Assembly: GCF_022605725.1 (NCBI RefSeq)
Contig: NC_065548.1
Location: 7,287,644 to 7,351,643 of the forward strand
DNA from: Anthonomus grandis grandis
Lineage: Eukaryota > Arthropoda > Insecta > Coleoptera > Curculionidae
DNA: 64,000 nt
Direction: 5' to 3'
Under the pieces are notes generated by a model. The model ran no database searches. It was given only the letters and a program-made list of their open reading frames with translations, and was not told the DNA's origin. The position numbers and the translations under genes are program-made. This document shows positions 35,168-46,930 of the stretch, piece by piece. Every line of letters begins with the position of its first letter. Positions within the stretch are counted from its first letter, which is position 1.

Positions 35168-37208
35168 CCCTTACAGTACCGAGATAAAAAAAATTGAGTT
35201 TGGGGTTTATATTTATTTTACGCCGATAAAGTTGGGTCAAAAGGTACGGAAAATTATTTTAAAAAATATTCGAAAGGGTTAAGGGAGGGTTTTAGGGAGT
35301 ACACAATTGTGTGTCTAGGGAGCCAGCATTAGAAAAGCACAATTGTGAAACAAAAATTATTACTTTGTATGGAATGAAATAAAACAGTTTTTATCTTTGG
35401 TTAAACAAAGAAAAACATTACATTTTAGGCAACGCATTCTGGACCGACTTTTGCACCCTTCTAACCTGCATTTAACTGGGTTCTTTATTTCTTCATTCTT
35501 TGGCCAGTGTTCAAAACCATCAAAGCGTTTGTCTGCACAGGGCAAACTGGAAGGCATTCCCCAAGATTAAGTCTAAATTCCAAAAGATCCATAATATCTT
35601 TGCTTCGAAGGTTTTGACTATAACAATCCCTTCGATACTCCATCCAGCTGTTTACTATTGCTAAGTCGAACAAATGTAGGATGGCTTTAAGAGTCCATTT
35701 CCGGGTTCGAAAGAAAGATCGATAGTATTCCATCATTTGGTCGCAAACATCTACACCACCCATGTTTTCGTTGTATGATTTAACAACAGCTGGGCATGCT
35801 ATGCCTGAACGTTTTTTTTCTGTTTTATTCCATCTTTGCACCTCAGTTTCCGGCTGTCTTCCAAAAGCTATGGATATCATTAAAACAGATTTATTATCTT
35901 TCCACTTTGTAATGCAAAGTTTATTATCGGTTCATGCAACTTCTTCTGACTCTCCCCTATTCATTAAACTGTCTTTTTTAAAATCAAACCCTTTCACTCT
36001 GTTGGACATAATTGTAGCAGTTGCATCTATATTCAAACTCGTCAATTTGTTCATCAAAGCAATAGTTGAAGAGTATCTGTCAAAATACAGGTAACTATTT
36101 TGAGGTAATGTTTCTGCTAGACGCAATATTATTGAGGGTCCCAAGCCTAGATCCCTATCTTTTAGTGGGGTAGTATTGCCCTGGTAGAAGTAATTCAAAA
36201 TCCAATACCAGTCCGTCGGATGTCGTAAGAACGAAATTCTTCAGTCCCACTGGTCTTGGTTTATTTTTAACAAATCGTCGAACTGGACATCTTCCCAAAA
36301 AAAGGAATCATTTGTTCGTCAATAGAAAAAGCTGTCTTTTCTTTCAATGGCTTTACATCTATTGCGAACCAAATTAATTAACGGCTGTATTCTCCACAAT
36401 CTATTCTTTTTTTGTTCCTCTTCTGATACGCTAAGATTGTCAACGACATGTAAATTTACACGTATCATGTAAAACCTTTGTCGGGTCATGTAGGGTACCC
36501 CTATTAATTAATGGGAACTTATATTTTCTATTCCAATACATATGTATCCTTGGAAGATGAATACATCCCATCAAAGCATTCATTCCGAAATTTTTTTTTA
36601 TTTCTTGAGAGGTAAGGTTGTTTTCTTTTGCATTTTGTTGCAAGAAATAATGGGAAGTGAAATTTGCGGCTGACTCAAAAAAATGTTCATTCAAATATTT
36701 AGCAAAATATTCGTTTGGAGTTTTTACGATGGATGGAGTATAGTCCTCTTTTACAGGAAAATCCTTGCTTCTAAAGTTTCCATGCTTCCACTGGAGAGTC
36801 TGGAAATAAAAAAACTAAAACCAAACCACGTTAACTCCCGTGGCTCACAATTGTGATATACATAACAAAACCATTCTTGGAATCAACAATTTTAAAGATA
36901 TTTTCAATCTCTAAAAACAATACACTTAATTGAAGTTTATTATACCTATTTAATATTAAGCACTTTTATTTTCCCCTAAATTCTATAAATAAATAATAAC
37001 TTACCTGCACGAGCCATTGTTGATAATCTGAAACTTTTCAGGTTATGACAAGAATGTAATCCCGGCAAAATAAACGATTTGCGCGTGCACACCTATAAAA
37101 TGCACTATTCACAATCATGTCGCACGGTTCTCCACCCAGATTAAACATTTTTTGATCTTTATAACACTTATAAATAAATCACAATTGTGACATCGGATAG
37201 CGTAAGGG
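35168..37208. mobile_element. piggyBac-family element with TTAT target duplication
   Basis: The ends CCCTTAC... (35168) and ...GTAAGGG (37208) are inverted repeats, flanked by TTAT on both sides (35164-35167 and 37209-37212) instead of the canonical TTAA. The paralogous repeat at about 34607-34660 shows the empty site (GGATATATTATAATTAAG). The palindrome CACAATTGTG occurs twice near each end: 35302 and 35338 on the left, 36846 and 37180 on the right. The transposase inside is broken. Confidence 0.88.
35360..36790 (-). pseudogene. piggyBac transposase (PGBD-like), frameshifted
   Basis: In order on the minus strand: a piece with LNEHFFE and LTSQEIKKNFGMNALMGCI (36694-36440), a scrambled middle with RTNDSFF and HPTDWYW in shifted frames, LYFDRYSSTIALMNKL (36198-35932), then NENMGGVDVCDQMMEYYRS (35880-35485) holding the last pair of catalytic Asp. 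The C-terminal cysteine-rich zinc domain, CRLEGC...CLKC...C, is in yet another frame (35557-35360). There are at least four frameshifts or stops. The order and motifs match piggyBac transposases; this copy is dead. Confidence 0.85.
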
Positions 37209-37212
37209 TTAT

Positions 37213-37895
37213 AATGAGGAATATGTTATAAATTATTATGTAAAATATATAAAGTGTAGGCAATTTGGCAACATAACGATTTAAATTATGAAGTCTGAAT
37301 GTTTTTCTTAGAGTTATGGTTATGTGCTTATCGGTGTTCGCGGAAAATGCCAAGGCGTCAACATCCCGGCTGAGCTTTGAGAGAAGACCGTCTCGACCGT
37401 TTTAATTGGAAAGATTGAGTTTAGTTGTTCTCTGTATTTCACTATAGTTCATAGTGTTTTAATTGTCTGAGAGATTTACCCAAAATGCCCTACAAAAGGA
37501 TAATTTAAATATATGGGCATAATTTAAATGGACATGATTAACATATTTTTTATTCTCTTGTGATAAATACAGTTTTTTTAGTCATTGGCAATTATGATGA
37601 AACACGTAACTGCAATTGTTAAAAGATAGGTAAAGTTACCGAATAGAAAGTATTAAAAGCCTCCAAGGGTCTAAAATTAAAAACCAATTATTATTCAACT
37701 GCTTGGAATTAAGGATATATTCAGACCTACAATAAACGGAAAAATACACGTAATTATAATAAAACCCTACACTAAAACAAAATCAAAGTTTAAAATTAGT
37801 TAAAATTACCTTATAAATTAGTAATAACTCTCACGAGATGACCTGCTTAGCACTGACAAATAAAATTTAAAATCGGAGAATACCAACATATTTTA
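37213..37895. repeat. Third copy of the ~550 bp repeat
   Basis: The interrupted repeat copy resumes after the piggyBac end (TATTATGTAAAATATATAAAG). Another copy runs at about 37470-37730, ending GGAATTAAGGATATATTC. No gene is present. Confidence 0.6.
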
Positions 37896-38409
37896 TAGGC
37901 CAGTAAAACTATGGGTCCAACCCGGAACAAATTTGGGACAAGCTGAAGTTGTCAGGATACCTTCTGTAGGTTGTCGGCAATGTTTCCTGAGAAATCGCAC
38001 TAAATCGCATGGGCCGTACTCGCCCAATAAGGCTTTAAACTTAAAAAACGTGCTTTTTTATTATTTTTCAAAAATATCTAAAAAACTATTATCTTTTTTA
38101 AAAATCTACAAGAAAACAAAATTATTGCCAATAAAGATACCTACAAAATGGTTTTTTTGTTTTTTAAAATTGACCTAAAAACAAAAAAGTTATGGGCTTA
38201 TAAAAATTGGGCCGATTGGGCTTGGATTCTATTAAACTGCTTTTGGTAAATTCGACTTTATTAACGCTGACGCAAATTAATTGGATGTTTTTTATAACAA
38301 AAATATGGTAGTTGTCATAAAAAACCAGTGTGGAAAATTGTATACAAATCACTAGGTATGATTTAATATTTTAGGTAAAGCGTTAAACGCAAAAATATGT
38401 AAATAATAC

Positions 38410-38457
38410 CAAAGTTTACTGAATAAAATAGTAAAGTATTTTATTCAGTAAACTTTG
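38410..38457. repeat. Perfect 21-bp inverted repeat (hairpin)
   Basis: CAAAGTTTACTGAATAAAATA (arm 38410-38430) is followed by a 6-base spacer and its exact reverse complement (38437-38457). It lies inside the nuclease element, downstream of its gene. The arms contain AATAAA on both strands, so it might act in 3' end formation. Confidence 0.8.
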
Positions 38458-38707
38458 ATAATACTATGCTAAAATGTGCTGCTACTTACTTGTTTAATAA
38501 TAATCTCAAATAATATTTAAAAAAAAACAGAAACATACTATAAAACTAAAGTCTGTATGGCATGGTACCTAAATGATACTTTTTAAAGAGTTAGGCCAGT
38601 TGTATTTATTATTAAATTTGATACCAAACACAGTAATCGTGTCATACAGTCATAAACAAAAAGTATACTTACTTTATTAAAACAAATTTTAATAAAAGAA
38701 AAAGAAA

Positions 38708-39905
38708 TTATTCTATACATTCATAATTTTTAACAAAAGACACATTTGTTGCATTGTCACAATACGGTCCAATGCAAATTGTACAGCTTGATGAACATTT
38801 AATTCCTACCTTTTTGCAGGTACACGTTTTGGAGCATACTGACTTGCATCCACAAAATAATAATTTTATAATAAAATCGGGAGCGATGTCCTTACTGTTT
38901 CTTTGTGGGTCTAAGTAACCGTCCTTTTCCACCCAACCCCACTCTCTTGGATCTAAATTATTTCCCAACCATGACTGCACCTGAAGGTAAACCCTTTTAA
39001 GATGTAATTGAACAGCTTCAGTTGTCGGGGGTAAAGAAGCTAGCTCAAAGTTACTACACAGTTTTTGGCGTGCAATTACCTGATTGTATTTTACATACCT
39101 AAATGAGTTTAAATTTTGGCTTCTCCTACTGCCGTACCATTTTAGAATAAAATTTTCACCTAATTTTAATAAAGTGGCAATATCACTGAATACCCCTTTA
39201 AATTGAAGTAAATCTTCGGAAAGTTTTTTATTTTTAGACAAAACAATTAAAGCACTTTTTTTGCCCTTTTTAAAGAATGCCGATGTGGTATCGCAACCCG
39301 ACATTGCATGAACAAATAATATGTTTTTAACTATTGCAGGATCTAAATTCGATTTTAATGTAAGTATGTATATTTGTTATTTTGTCCATTTTGCCTGCAA
39401 AACCTGGTCTAAAAAAATACAGACTTTGTGTTTTGCAATGTTCCATGAGCAAGACAAATAAATCTGTGTCTTGTCCAACAACAAAAACATTAGATTGACT
39501 TTGCTCGGCCTGTGTTGCTGCGATCACGGCAATCATATAATTTGCATCTGATTCTGATTGTTTGCAAATAGAAGTTTTAAATAATTTACAAGTTTTTCCT
39601 TATTTGACGATACAGCTAAGAAATTTGCCTGACTTGTGTTTACCGTATTTTCAGGATTAAACATAATTTCGTGTCCGATATTTTTAGATCTGCGCTGATG
39701 TTCAGTATATTTAGTGTTTAGAGGATCACTAGAATATCCATCTAATAATATTATACATCTATTTTTACCCTCACATGTATAATGGTACTTAACGTATTTG
39801 ACATATTGGTCCAAAATGTCCTTGTACAATACATTCGAATCCCAGATAACTTTTCTTAGTAAAAATCCACCGTCAATAACAAAGATCTTTTGCCCCTCTG
39901 AAATT
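38708..39905 (-). pseudogene. FEN1/XPG-like (PIN superfamily) nuclease with C-terminal CXC zinc domain, frameshifted
   Basis: Read in three frames on the minus strand. 39902-39533: KIFVIDGGFLL, then RCIILLDGYSSDP. 39536-39327: TQAEQSQSNVFVVGQDTDLF. 39304-38708: AMSGCDTTSAFFKKGKKSA and, at the end, a cysteine array CGCKSVCSKTCTCKK...CSSSC. The acids in IDGG, LLDG, GQDTD and GCD match the metal-binding layout of FEN1/XPG nucleases, where GCDY precedes the helix-two-turn-helix. The tail resembles tesmin/TSO1 CXC DNA-binding domains. Frameshifts lie near 39535 and 39330. Widespread animal homologues are, as far as I recall, annotated as uncharacterised. Function in transposition is unknown. Confidence 0.7.
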
Positions 39906-40765
39906 TAGTAATTGGATTGGCTTTGCTCTCAAAATAGGAATTTAGTGAAGATTTGGTATTTTTCCTCATAGAAACCTCGTCAAAAATACTGCTAGGATAA
40001 TGAGAGAGTTCATACTATAATTTTTAGATATAATTGCAGCTCAAGCCGTAATGGCCTAATATTTAAAGGCCCATAAGTTCTTTGTTTTTAAGGCGATTTT
40101 GAAAAACAAAAAGCGGTTTTGTAGCTATTCTTATTGGCAACAAATTTCCTCTCTCATAAAATTTTTAAATAGTTTATAATTTTTGAGATATTTTCAAAGA
40201 AATTAAAAAAAATACGATTTTTTAGTTTAAAGTCCGATTGGGCGAGTACGACCCATGCGATTTAGTGCGATTTTTAAGGAAACACTGTCGACCATCTAAA
40301 GAAGATATCCTGAAAGTTTCAGCTTGTCTCAAATTTGTTCCGGGTTACCCCATGTAAACACCTTAGTTTTACTGGCCTAAATAGATCTCTGAACTGGACT
40401 TTATGAATATTTTTTATATATAACTTGAACATGACAAACCTTTTTACATAATTTGTGTCGATATATTAAATTTTAACAATTAAGTTACGAAAATTTTAAA
40501 TAAATGGGCATGATTTACGTTTTGTATTTTTGTTCTCTGCCTATAAATAAATTTTCAGTTGCCAATTATCATAAAACACGAAATTGACAGGAATTTGTTG
40601 AAAAAATATAAAGAGTTAGTGCCTAGAAAATATTAAAAGCACCCAACTGCCTAAAATTCACAAAAAATGTTCAGCCGCCTAGAATTATAAATATCCAACT
40701 TGCCTAGTTTTAATAAGTAAAACATATTTTTTTTTAAATAATATGTTTATATTCAATTTAAGATC

Positions 40766-41310
40766 CTAAACTCTATTCATAACACCCCATACCAACCCAA
40801 CACCTACCAAAAACCACCCTACCGTAACCCGATCCCCAGACGAGCTAAACAAATGCACGTGCGTGAAAGTTTCGTTCTTTTTTAACTCCTCAGGCACCGA
40901 GAGGGCACGGCATTCAGTTAGGGGGCCGCACCCCTTACAACCCGGGGGTTGATAGGATGCGCACACCTGACCCTGGGGGCAAAATCGGTTCCTACAGGGG
41001 TCTTCCGCCAGCGGCTGTTTGCAATCCAGATAAGCTGAAATGTATTTAAATTGCAACAAATAAATTCTTGTTTATGCGAAGATCCGAGTTTGATTTCGTG
41101 AAGAATTACTTACTGTCCTTGCATCGTCCGTTGAGGCAACAGCCACCGCAGCAGGGAATTTCAAGGGAACACTAGAAAATTGATATTTAACAAAAACAAA
41201 ATTGAATTATTTATTTATTTAGTTACTGTTAATCCGTAGGTAATACAATCCTGCGACGCCACAAAAGAAGAAAATATTAATAAACTGTTTATTAATAGTT
41301 TAAATAACAT
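40766..41310 (-). CDS. Small secreted cysteine-rich protein, probably GPI-anchored (3 exons)
   Basis: Exons 41310-41227, 41171-41114 and 41034-40766 join through GTAACT...TTCTAG and GTAAGT...TTTCAG introns of 55 and 79 bp to one 136-residue frame with a stop at 40766. It begins with ATG and a signal peptide (MLFKLLINSLLIFSSFVASQ, cut before DC). The mature part has many cysteines: CSLEIPCCGGCCLNGRC, CRNRFCPQGQVC, CKGCGPLTEC. The chain ends in SSSGDRVTVGWFLVGVGLVW, a hydrophobic tail preceded by small residues, as in GPI attachment signals. No named family was recognised. The gene looks intact, is GC-richer than its surroundings and lies tail-to-tail with the thioester gene. A secreted or surface role is inferred. 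Confidence 0.85.
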
Positions 41311-41639
41311 TGTTTTCACCGGGCGAATACTTTAGAGGACTGACGGACCTTGAATGTTAAGTGTATTGACTTAAGTCGTCGCGATACTAATAAAGTTTTT
41401 AGTTTTTGTTTATTTTAAGTATATAACAGTCACACGACAAAAGTTAACTTGGATAAACGCCTGCCTACCCATAGGCGCACCATATTCCATTTGAAATTCT
41501 TCATCGTTTTTTGGATCTTTGAACCTGATGGTGTCTAACCAGCCGAAATGCGTTATTTGAATTCAAGAAATTCTTACGTAAATTTTTCACTTTTTGATGA
41601 ATTTACATGTTTTTTTTTTAAGGAAATCAATCCTTTTTT
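41311..41639. other. Upstream region of the cysteine-rich gene
   Basis: No gene is recognised. By position it should hold the promoter of the minus-strand cysteine-rich gene, but no TATA or initiator motif stands out with confidence. Confidence 0.35.
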
Positions 41640-42360
41640 TTAAGTAGATTTATTCCAAAAACCTGAAATGGCTAATTAAATTATGTCAAGGAACGTACAA
41701 AATGGCTCCGAATATCTGAAATAAAATGGAAAATCATTTGAAAATATTGAAAGACATAAAAAAGGCGTCCAACTAACCGAAATAATTTTTTTTTAAATCT
41801 TCAGAGAACATGAAAAAGAACGCAGATTGCGTGAAATGAAAGGAGCTTTGTTGAAGTTTCTGGCAGAAATATATTGACCTTAAAATCCTGGAATAATTTT
41901 TTTTTTGAAATTCCTAAAAAACATTAAAAATTCCGTCAATTGGCTAAAAGACAAGAGAATATTCCAAGGGCCTGGAATCATAAAACATTATTTACTGTAA
42001 GGTAAATAATTGTTCCGAAATCTTAGCATAAAGTAAAAGAATATTCCAGATGCCTGGAAGACCTACAAAATGACTTCGAATATATGGAATAAAATAGAAA
42101 ATTATTTGAAAACCCTGGAAAGTACAAAAAATTATTTCAAATATGAAGACATAAAAAAGACGTCGAATATCGGGAATTAATATTTTTTTATAAATCCCTG
42201 AAGAACACGAAATATAACTTAGAATATCCGGAATAAAAGAAAAATTATTTAAAATTCTAGAAGAAAGATTTATTTCAGAAACCTGGAATGGTATTAAATG
42301 GAATTAATGGTATTAACTGGAATTAAATAAAATTGGTTGTGAAAAATTATTTGGAATTCC
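41640..42360. repeat. Second block of CTGGAATAAA-type satellite
   Basis: The same degenerate vocabulary as at 28930-33340 returns: CCTGGAATGG, AACATGAAAAAG, GAATATCTGAAATAAAATGG. It continues beyond the following satellite at 46930-47290, which suggests that satellite grew inside it. Confidence 0.6.
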
Positions 42361-42790
42361 TGGAAGATGAAATGCTCATATCTATGCAAGCAAGAGAGAT
42401 CGAGATATAAAAATTGAATCATAGATTTTTCTCGTAAAATCATTGGATACCTATTTCAGGATTTGACCAAAAAAAAATTCAAAATGAAGAAATTTGCCTT
42501 GGAAGTTGAGCATGCATTCATTAATTCACAAAATGCTCATATCTCTACAACCAAAAAAAAAAGGTTCAAAAATTAAACCATAGGTTCATTCCGGAAAATC
42601 ATTGAATACCTATTTCAAGATTTTTCAAAAAAAAAATAATAATAAAGAAATTTGCCTTGGAAGTTGATAATTGTTTTTTTCAAAAGAGATCGATATCTTA
42701 GGGGCAGAATGCTCATATCTCGGCAACCAAGCGAGACAGAGACTTGAAAATTGAACCATAGGCTCTTCTCCTAAATTCATTGGATAGGTA

Positions 42791-45425
42791 GGGGAGACCG
42801 AGGATACAATGGACACCAGGATAGAATGGACATGTTTAAAACTCCCGCTTAATATGTATTTGAAGCGCCCTCATATGGTAAATTAATGCAATAACTACCG
42901 AACAATCGTTTGGCATTCGCAAGGTAGCAAGCATTGAGTGTGGTTATTTTTATCGATATTTTCCTGTTTCAGCCAGTCTGTTTGTAACTTTTACGGTAAG
43001 TAATGTAACCATTTATTATTTTCTATGCAACACTTTTTAATATCTAATTATTTTAGTGGTGATGTGCATTATAGAATATGGTTATAAGAAATAAATAATT
43101 GAAATTGCTTGTTTAGTTTTCTAGGAAAAAGAATAATTTTACTATAGGGTCAATGGGGGATACAATGGACGGATGTCCATAGTATCCCCTATTGTCCATT
43201 GTATCCCCAGAATGTTTTTATTTTTTTTATTTTTTTTTTATTTCAGATGGTGAGAGAATATAAAAAAAAACCGACAGGGAATACCCTGAAGGAGATCTAA
43301 GAAGAGCTGTAGAGGATGTCTTAAATAATATTGGTAGCTTGCGAAAAGTTTCGGAGAGGTATAATGTTACTAAGTCTCGTTTAGCTATTTATGTGAAAAG
43401 GCCTAGAGAACAGGGGATAGAAAATATATCTTTAAAACCAAATTTTAAACATCGTCAAATTTTTTCTCCAGAAATCGAACAAGCATTAGCTGAATATTTA
43501 CTCAAATGTTCATCTATGTTCTATGGATTAACTCCAAAAAAAACTAGACAACTAGCATTTCAGTTTGCGTCTCGAAATAAGCTTTTAATCCCGGATTCTT
43601 GGGCAACACAAGCAATGGCTGGCGAGGAGTGGATTGCCGGTTTTTTGAGGAGAAATCCAGAACTCTCAATTCGAAAACAGGAAGCAACATCTCTTGCTCG
43701 TATGACGGCGTTTAACAAAACAGTTGTTGGGGAATTCTTTGGCAAGCTCAAAACTGTTTACAGCCGGCCTAACTATGAGGCAAGCCAAATTTTTAATTTA
43801 GACGAAACAGGGGTTACTACAGTACCGCCTGTTGAAAAAATTGTAGGAAAAAAGGGAGAAAAGCAAATAGGGCAAGTAAAATCTAGAGAACGCGGTGAGC
43901 TAGTAACCCAAGTTGGAATAATTTGTGCAAATGGAAATGCATTACCACCAGTATGGATTTTTCCCAGAATACGTTTTGACGAGCACCGCATGATGTCTGG
44001 AGCTATGCAAGGATCTATGGGTCTTGTGAATAAATCTGGCTGGATGACAACAGATAATGTTATTAAAGTTCTTCAGTTTTTCCAACGAAATATCAGATGT
44101 AGTAAAAATAACCCCGTGTTACTGATATTGGATGACCATGAATCCCATTTTAAAGATACTTTCAAGACATATTTTTCCGAAGCTGCCAATTCTTGGATGA
44201 TGACTCATCCAAATGAAACTCTTTCTATTTACTCACTTGCGGAGCTATGCTCAAAGGCCTGGAATCGTGCTGCTACACCAGAAAATATAAAGTCTGGTTT
44301 TCGTAAAAGTGGAATTTTTCCTTTTGATCGGGACATATTTCAAGAACACGAGTTTTTGTGTTCGTCAGTTTCAGATCGACCTGCTCCAGATGTCATTACC
44401 AATCAATCTGGTAGAAGCTGTATTTTCGCCGAAACAGAAAACCTAATTCCAGCCACTGACGGAAATCGCGCTGCCGATGAAACCTCAATTCCTAGCACTA
44501 GCGTTTCTGGGACTGCTAAAAGTCCTTTAAATATATCTAACTTTATTACACCAGACAAAATAAGTCCTTATCCAGAGGCGAAACCCCGAAAACCTATGAG
44601 AAAAGGAAGAAAACGAGAAAAATGTATGATAGTTACTGACACTCCAGAAAAAGAAGAATTATTGGCAAGAAAGAAGCCTCCTCCAAAAAAGGTTAAGGAG
44701 ATTAAGAGAAAAGTTCTAGTAGAAAGTGACTGTAGTGATGAAGAGATAAATGAAGAACTAACAAAAAAATTCCTCCTCAGAGTGGGAGGAAGAAGAAGAG
44801 ACAGTTCAGGATACCCACGATGTAGAAAAAGGCGGTTTCATTGTTGTCAAAGTTCCGGGAAAAACTCCATTTTCTGGCAGAAATTATGTTGCTCGGGTAG
44901 AACGAAAACTTTTCGACGGATTTCAGGTTCGATTTTTTAAAAGAATGATTCCATCAAATCGCTTCAAAATTACAGAAGAAGAATCTTCTTTTGTAACATT
45001 CGGAGAAGTAATAGCTGTGCTTCCAAAAGGTATTGAAGACAGGCGTCCTCGTTTCAAAGATTCGATTTATTTCAACGCAGATTTGACAGAATTTAGTTTA
45101 ACTTAAATAAAAGTTGAAAATTTGTTGCTTCCTAAATAAATATTTACTCTAAGACTTTTTGTCTTTATTAGTAAATGAATGTCCAAAATATCCCCATATC
45201 ACGTCCATTATTACCCCAAAGCAGGGGATACATTGGACAAATGACCAAAAATTTTTGATCCCGGTTTAAAAATATTTTTAAATTTATTTGGATAAGGCTA
45301 TGTAGTAATATATTATGACAAAAGTTTGTTTATTACATTAATAAAACCTTATGGATAGAGATTTCTTCGAAAAAAAGTTAGAGATCATTTAATCAAATTT
45401 GTCCCCATGTATCCTCGGTCTCCCC
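42791..45425. mobile_element. pogo/Tigger-like element 1, TA target duplication
   Basis: The ends GGGGAGACCGAGGATACA (42791) and TGTATCCTCGGTCTCCCC (to 45425) are inverted repeats, flanked by TA (42789-42790 and 45426-45427). The satellite unit it interrupts reads TTGGATACCTATTTCAGG elsewhere, confirming the insertion point. Internal copies of GGGGATACAATGGAC in both senses lie at about 43155-43207 and 45186-45240, likely subterminal binding sites for the transposase. The length is 2635 bp. Confidence 0.92.
43246..45106 (+). pseudogene. pogo-like DDE transposase lacking the third catalytic segment
   Basis: A long frame (43339-44940) is preceded by an ATG at 43246 from which it is shifted by one base in an A-run (43260-43270), and is followed by a tail in another frame to 45106 (shift in the A-run near 44765). 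Order: psq-type HTH (SERYNVTKSRLAIYVKR), CENPB-like HTH (YGLTPKKTRQLAFQFA, GEEWIAGFLRRNPELS), DDE domain with IFNLDETGVTTV and PVLLILDDHESHF. Directly after ESHF comes KDTFKTYFSEA, so relative to the second pogo copy in this window roughly 40 residues, including the last catalytic Asp of QPLD, are missing in frame. Later parts are intact (GFRKSGIFPFDRDIF), then a basic low-complexity region. Confidence 0.87.
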
Positions 45426-46930
45426 TACCTGATTCAGGATTTTTTCAGAAAATAAAATGAAAATGACGAAATTTGCCTTGGAAGTTGATAATTTTTTTTT
45501 CGAAAGAGATCGATATCTTAGGGGCAAAATGCTCATATCTCGGCAACCAAGAGAGACAGAGACTTGAAAAATGAACCATAGATTCTTCTTGTAAAACCAT
45601 TGGATACCTATTTCAGGATTTCTGCAGAAAAAAACTTGAAAATAAAGAAATTTGCCTGCAAAGTTGAGCATTTTTTTTTTCGAAAAAGATCGATATCTTA
45701 AGGACAAAATGCTCATATCTCGGAAACTAAGAGAGACAGAGACTTGAAAATTGAACTATAGGTTCTTCTCGTAAAATTATTGGATACCTATTTTAGGATT
45801 TTTCCGAAAAAAAATTAAAAATTAAGAAATTTGCCTTGGAAGTTGATCATTTTTCATCGAAAAAGATCAATAACCTAAAGACAAAATGCTCATATTTCGC
45901 CAATTAAGAGAGACAGAGACTTGAAAATTGAACTATAGGTTCTTCTCGTAAAATCAGTGGTTACCTATTTTAGGATTTTTCCAAAAGAAAATAAAAATTG
46001 AAGAAATTTATCTTGGAAGTTTTTTTTTAAATTTGAGTTCTTTGGGACAAAATGCTCATATCCTTGCAGATATGATAGATGGAGACTCGAAAATTGGACC
46101 ATAGCTTCTTCTCGTAAAATTATTGGATACCTATTTCAGGATTTTTTCGGAAAAAAAAATGAAAATGAAGAAATTTGCCTCCGAAGTTGTGTATTTTTGT
46201 TTTTTAAAGATCGATATTTTAGAGACAAAATGCTCATATTTCAGCCACCAAGAAAGATAGAGACTTGAAAATTGAATCATAGATTCTTCTGATTTAAAGT
46301 AAAATCATTGAATACATATTTTAGTATTTTCCCAAAAAAAAAAATTAAAAATTTGCCTTGGAAGTTGAGCATTTTTTTTTTTGGAAAAAAATTGAGATCT
46401 TAGGGACCAAATGCTCATATCCTTGCAACCAAGAGAGATAAAAACTTAAAAATTGAACCATAGATTCTTCTCGTAAAATCATTGAATACCTATTTTAGGA
46501 TTATTAAAAAAAAAACAAAAAGTTAAGAAATTTGCCTTGGAAGTTGAGCAATCTTTTTAAAAAAAGATCGATATTTTAGGGACAAAATGCTCATATTTCA
46601 GCAATCAAGAAAGATAGAGACTTGGAAAACGCAACACAGATTCTTCTCGTAAAATCATTGAATACCTATATCAGGATTTTTTCGGAAAAAAATTAAGGAT
46701 GAAAAAAATTTGCCTTGGAATTTGACCTTTGCTTTTTGCCCAAAAAGATGGATATCTTATGGACAAAAGGCTCATATCTCGACAACCAAGAGAGATACGA
46801 GACTTGAAAATTGAATCATAGATTCTTTTGATCTAAAGTAAAATCATTGAATACCTATTATCCTAAAAAAAATATAAAAAATTAAGAAATTTGCCTTGGA
46901 AGTTGAACATTATTTTTGGGACAAAAAGCT

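Larger units (their letters stand above)
37898..40377. mobile_element. Long-TIR element carrying a FEN/XPG-like nuclease with CXC domain
   Basis: Terminal inverted repeats of about 150 bp (37898-38050 and 40228-40377) match at roughly 85% by eye. The outer 14 bases GGCCAGTAAAACTA are perfect. The element is bounded by TA on both sides, possibly a TA target duplication. At 2480 bp its only recognisable gene encodes no known transposase, but a nuclease-like protein with a cysteine-rich tail. It is inserted in the ~550 bp repeat region. Confidence 0.85.
42361..46930. repeat. ~160-182 bp satellite, about 12 units, split by a pogo-like element
   Basis: The marker AAATGCTCATAT recurs at about 42370, 42531, 42708, then after the inserted transposon at 45528, 45710, 45885, 46049 and onward to about 46920. 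Each unit also has AAATTTGCCTTGGAAGTTGA, GATCGATATCTTAGG and ATTGGATACCTATTTCAGGA. Units differ by 10-20% and by length of A-runs. Confidence 0.85.

Noticed and set aside
45393..45716. 107-codon minus-strand frame in the ~180-bp satellite
   Set aside because: The frame repeats with the satellite period and has no independent motif.
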